Shown here in pieces: positions 31,369 through 32,629 of a stretch of DNA of 32,629 nt. The notes beneath the pieces are model-generated. The model was not told the origin of the DNA. It was given only the letters and a program-made list of their open reading frames with translations, and did not search any database. Position 1 is the stretch's first letter. Each line of letters begins with the position of its first letter. This stretch comes from an uncultured Erysipelotrichaceae bacterium. Its GTDB lineage: Bacteria > Bacillota_I > Bacilli_A > Erysipelotrichales > Erysipelotrichaceae. The stretch lies in NCBI GenBank assembly GCA_910586285.1, contig CAJUGR010000006.1, forward strand, positions 1 to 32,629, read 5' to 3'. The position numbers and the translations under genes are program-made.

Positions 31369-32629
31369 ATGTGGAAGAAAATATTGGTTTTATGTTTATC
31401 GGCGATAGGAGCCTTTTCTATTGTAACTGCTTATTTTGCAAATGAAAAAACAAACTTATCTGCAGCTAATGGTACAATCAACGATTTTAAGACCCGTACA
31501 GGAGGGAGTGCTTCTTTAAGTAGAACTTATCTATCCGCTACTGGGAATACACAGTGGGAATTTATCAAATTGTGGAATAATCAATATATTATGCAGCCAT
31601 ATGGAAACGTTGATTTGTTGCCCCTGTGTACAATCGGTATGCTTGTTGATGATTGTGCAATTTATGAAAATACCAATGCTGCAAATATTATTTCAGGCTT
31701 CAATAAAAATTTGAGATCAATAGAGAAAAGCGCAATCGGTGATTATAGTACAGAAGGGAAAATTTTTACGCCAACTGCTGGTGACTATGATGATGGTGGC
31801 ACCTTTGGAATGAATGATGCCTTAAGAAAAACAATCGGTGTGGTAGTGTCATCAAATGCAACAGATGATTTTTATTTTTTATCCTCTAATGTAACACTTA
31901 CAAAAAACGGAAAAATATTATTGGGATATAATCGTGTTGGTGGATCAGCATCGGGAAAACCAGGCGCAATTAATACTTCCTCTTTCATTGTTGGATATTC
32001 TGGTACCACATTTGATTCAAAAAATTATTTAGGAAGTACGAATCCTATAGGGATTCGCCCAGTTTTTTTATTAGACAAAGAAAAAGTTGTGTTCTCATTG
32101 AATCCAAATGTGAAAGGAAGATCTTGGCAATCAATTAATGATGCGGCGGGTGAACAAAAACTTAGAATTGTAGATCCGGGATTAAGTATAAACTTTATTA
32201 AACTGATGGATCAGAATCAAATTTCCAAAACAGAATTTGCATTAACGGATACAATGTTAGTGGAATACAGTACAAGCGGTACAAAAGCAAATATAGTTTC
32301 CGCTATCTTACAAAAGAATAATAATGATTTCTATTATTGTGAAATTGGTAATGTAGGTCATTCCACAGTACAGGTAACGATACCTACAGGACTCACCCCG
32401 GGTACTTATACACTTTCCATCGTTGCGGAGGAAAGTACGAATGACAAGTTTCCGGTTTCAGCATCACAAATGGCATCTAAGACGGTCACTTTTGTCGATG
32501 CGCATAAAATCACCTATACCAAACAGCCGGAAAGCGGGGCAAGTGCAGGTAAGGATTATGAGTATACAAAGAATGTAAGCGGTGGACAAAAAGTAGGTTC
32601 TATCTCGGTCAGCCCTCAAGGTGTGATGC
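31369..32629 (+). CDS. Secreted surface protein, N-terminal part (3' end outside window)
   Basis: An open frame of 420 codons runs to the window end. GGAAAGGTGAG lies before the ATG. The first ~25 residues (MWKKILVLCLSAIGAFSIVT) are a signal peptide, followed by a Gly/Ser/Thr/Asn-rich exported region with low Cys. A section ending in IGIRPVFLLDKEKVVFSLN resembles the modules that end in RPVxxL in secreted Firmicutes proteins. The later VTIPTGLTPGTYTLSIVAEE and ITYTKQPESGASAGKDY look like bacterial Ig-like repeats. Probably an adhesin or wall-anchored protein. Lies behind the membrane-tethered sigma factor. Confidence 0.8.
   Translation, partial: MWKKILVLCLSAIGAFSIVTAYFANEKTNLSAANGTINDFKTRTGGSASLSRTYLSATGNTQWEFIKLWNNQYIMQPYGNVDLLPLCTIGMLVDDCAIYENTNAANIISGFNKNLRSIEKSAIGDYSTEGKIFTPTAGDYDDGGTFGMNDALRKTIGVVVSSNATDDFYFLSSNVTLTKNGKILLGYNRVGGSASGKPGAINTSSFIVGYSGTTFDSKNYLGSTNPIGIRPVFLLDKEKVVFSLNPNVKGRSWQSINDAAGEQKLRIVDPGLSINFIKLMDQNQISKTEFALTDTMLVEYSTSGTKANIVSAILQKNNNDFYYCEIGNVGHSTVQVTIPTGLTPGTYTLSIVAEESTNDKFPVSASQMASKTVTFVDAHKITYTKQPESGASAGKDYEYTKNVSGGQKVGSISVSPQGVM

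Noticed and set aside
1..32629. tRNA, rRNA, CRISPR array, intact transposase or integrase
   Set aside because: No cloverleaf with CCA-type ends, no regular short repeats and no complete recombinase gene was seen on either strand by eye.

Overview
The window looks like a low-to-medium GC Gram-positive (Firmicutes) chromosome, most probably Erysipelotrichales-like. This is inferred from the strong Shine-Dalgarno sites, TTGACA/TATAAT and extended -10 promoters, HPr with both His15 and Ser46, cre and CIRCE sites, the anaerobic ribonucleotide reductase and the LRR/surface protein repertoire. No rRNA, tRNA or CRISPR array was seen.

Layout. (1) 1-131: C-terminal tail of a surface protein, then a gene-free stretch to 869. 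(2) 870-3732: nrdD-nrdG, anaerobic dNTP synthesis. (3) 9282-3875, minus strand: aroB-aroC-aroF-aroA-tyrA, five overlapping genes for chorismate and tyrosine synthesis, preceded by a leader with an 11-residue Tyr-rich peptide and an intrinsic terminator. (4) 9545-12803: a lipoprotein, two minus-strand genes (one unknown, one nitroreductase), a small unknown protein and a MntP/YtaF-like membrane protein. (5) 13037-18037: IMP dehydrogenase, YaaA, a membrane-bound XRE regulator, a cytosolic LRR protein and a DUF523 protein. (6) 18180-21359: ptsH, phosphoglucomutase and class II aldolase, each with its own promoter and terminator; a cre site lies inside the phosphoglucomutase promoter. (7) 21475-21697: an 18-bp perfect inverted repeat and the remnant of an AAA ATPase gene. 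(8) 21816-23081: a compact SAM-I-type riboswitch controlling metK. (9) 23184-25196: an HD-domain gene, then an eroded accessory patch with gene fragments and one intact gene that may be an orphan immunity gene. (10) 25227-27161: pgk-tpiA. (11) 27244-27797: a CIRCE-controlled small heat-shock protein. (12) 28239-29882: YitT-family membrane protein and an EcsC-like/SHOCT protein. (13) 30176-32629: a sigma factor fused to a transmembrane segment, then the start of a secreted surface protein that runs off the window.

How it fits together. Most of the window is central metabolism (glycolysis, aromatic amino acids, SAM, GMP, dNTPs), each block controlled by a visible local signal: peptide-dependent attenuation for tyrosine, a riboswitch for SAM, cre for carbon, CIRCE for heat. 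The two strongest observations are the MRMSVYFYYYG leader with competing RNA stems upstream of aroB, and the metK riboswitch, which keeps the SAM-I kink-turn, pseudoknot and binding pocket but has no P4. The membrane-tethered sigma factor next to a surface protein gene is the most suggestive unexplained protein arrangement.
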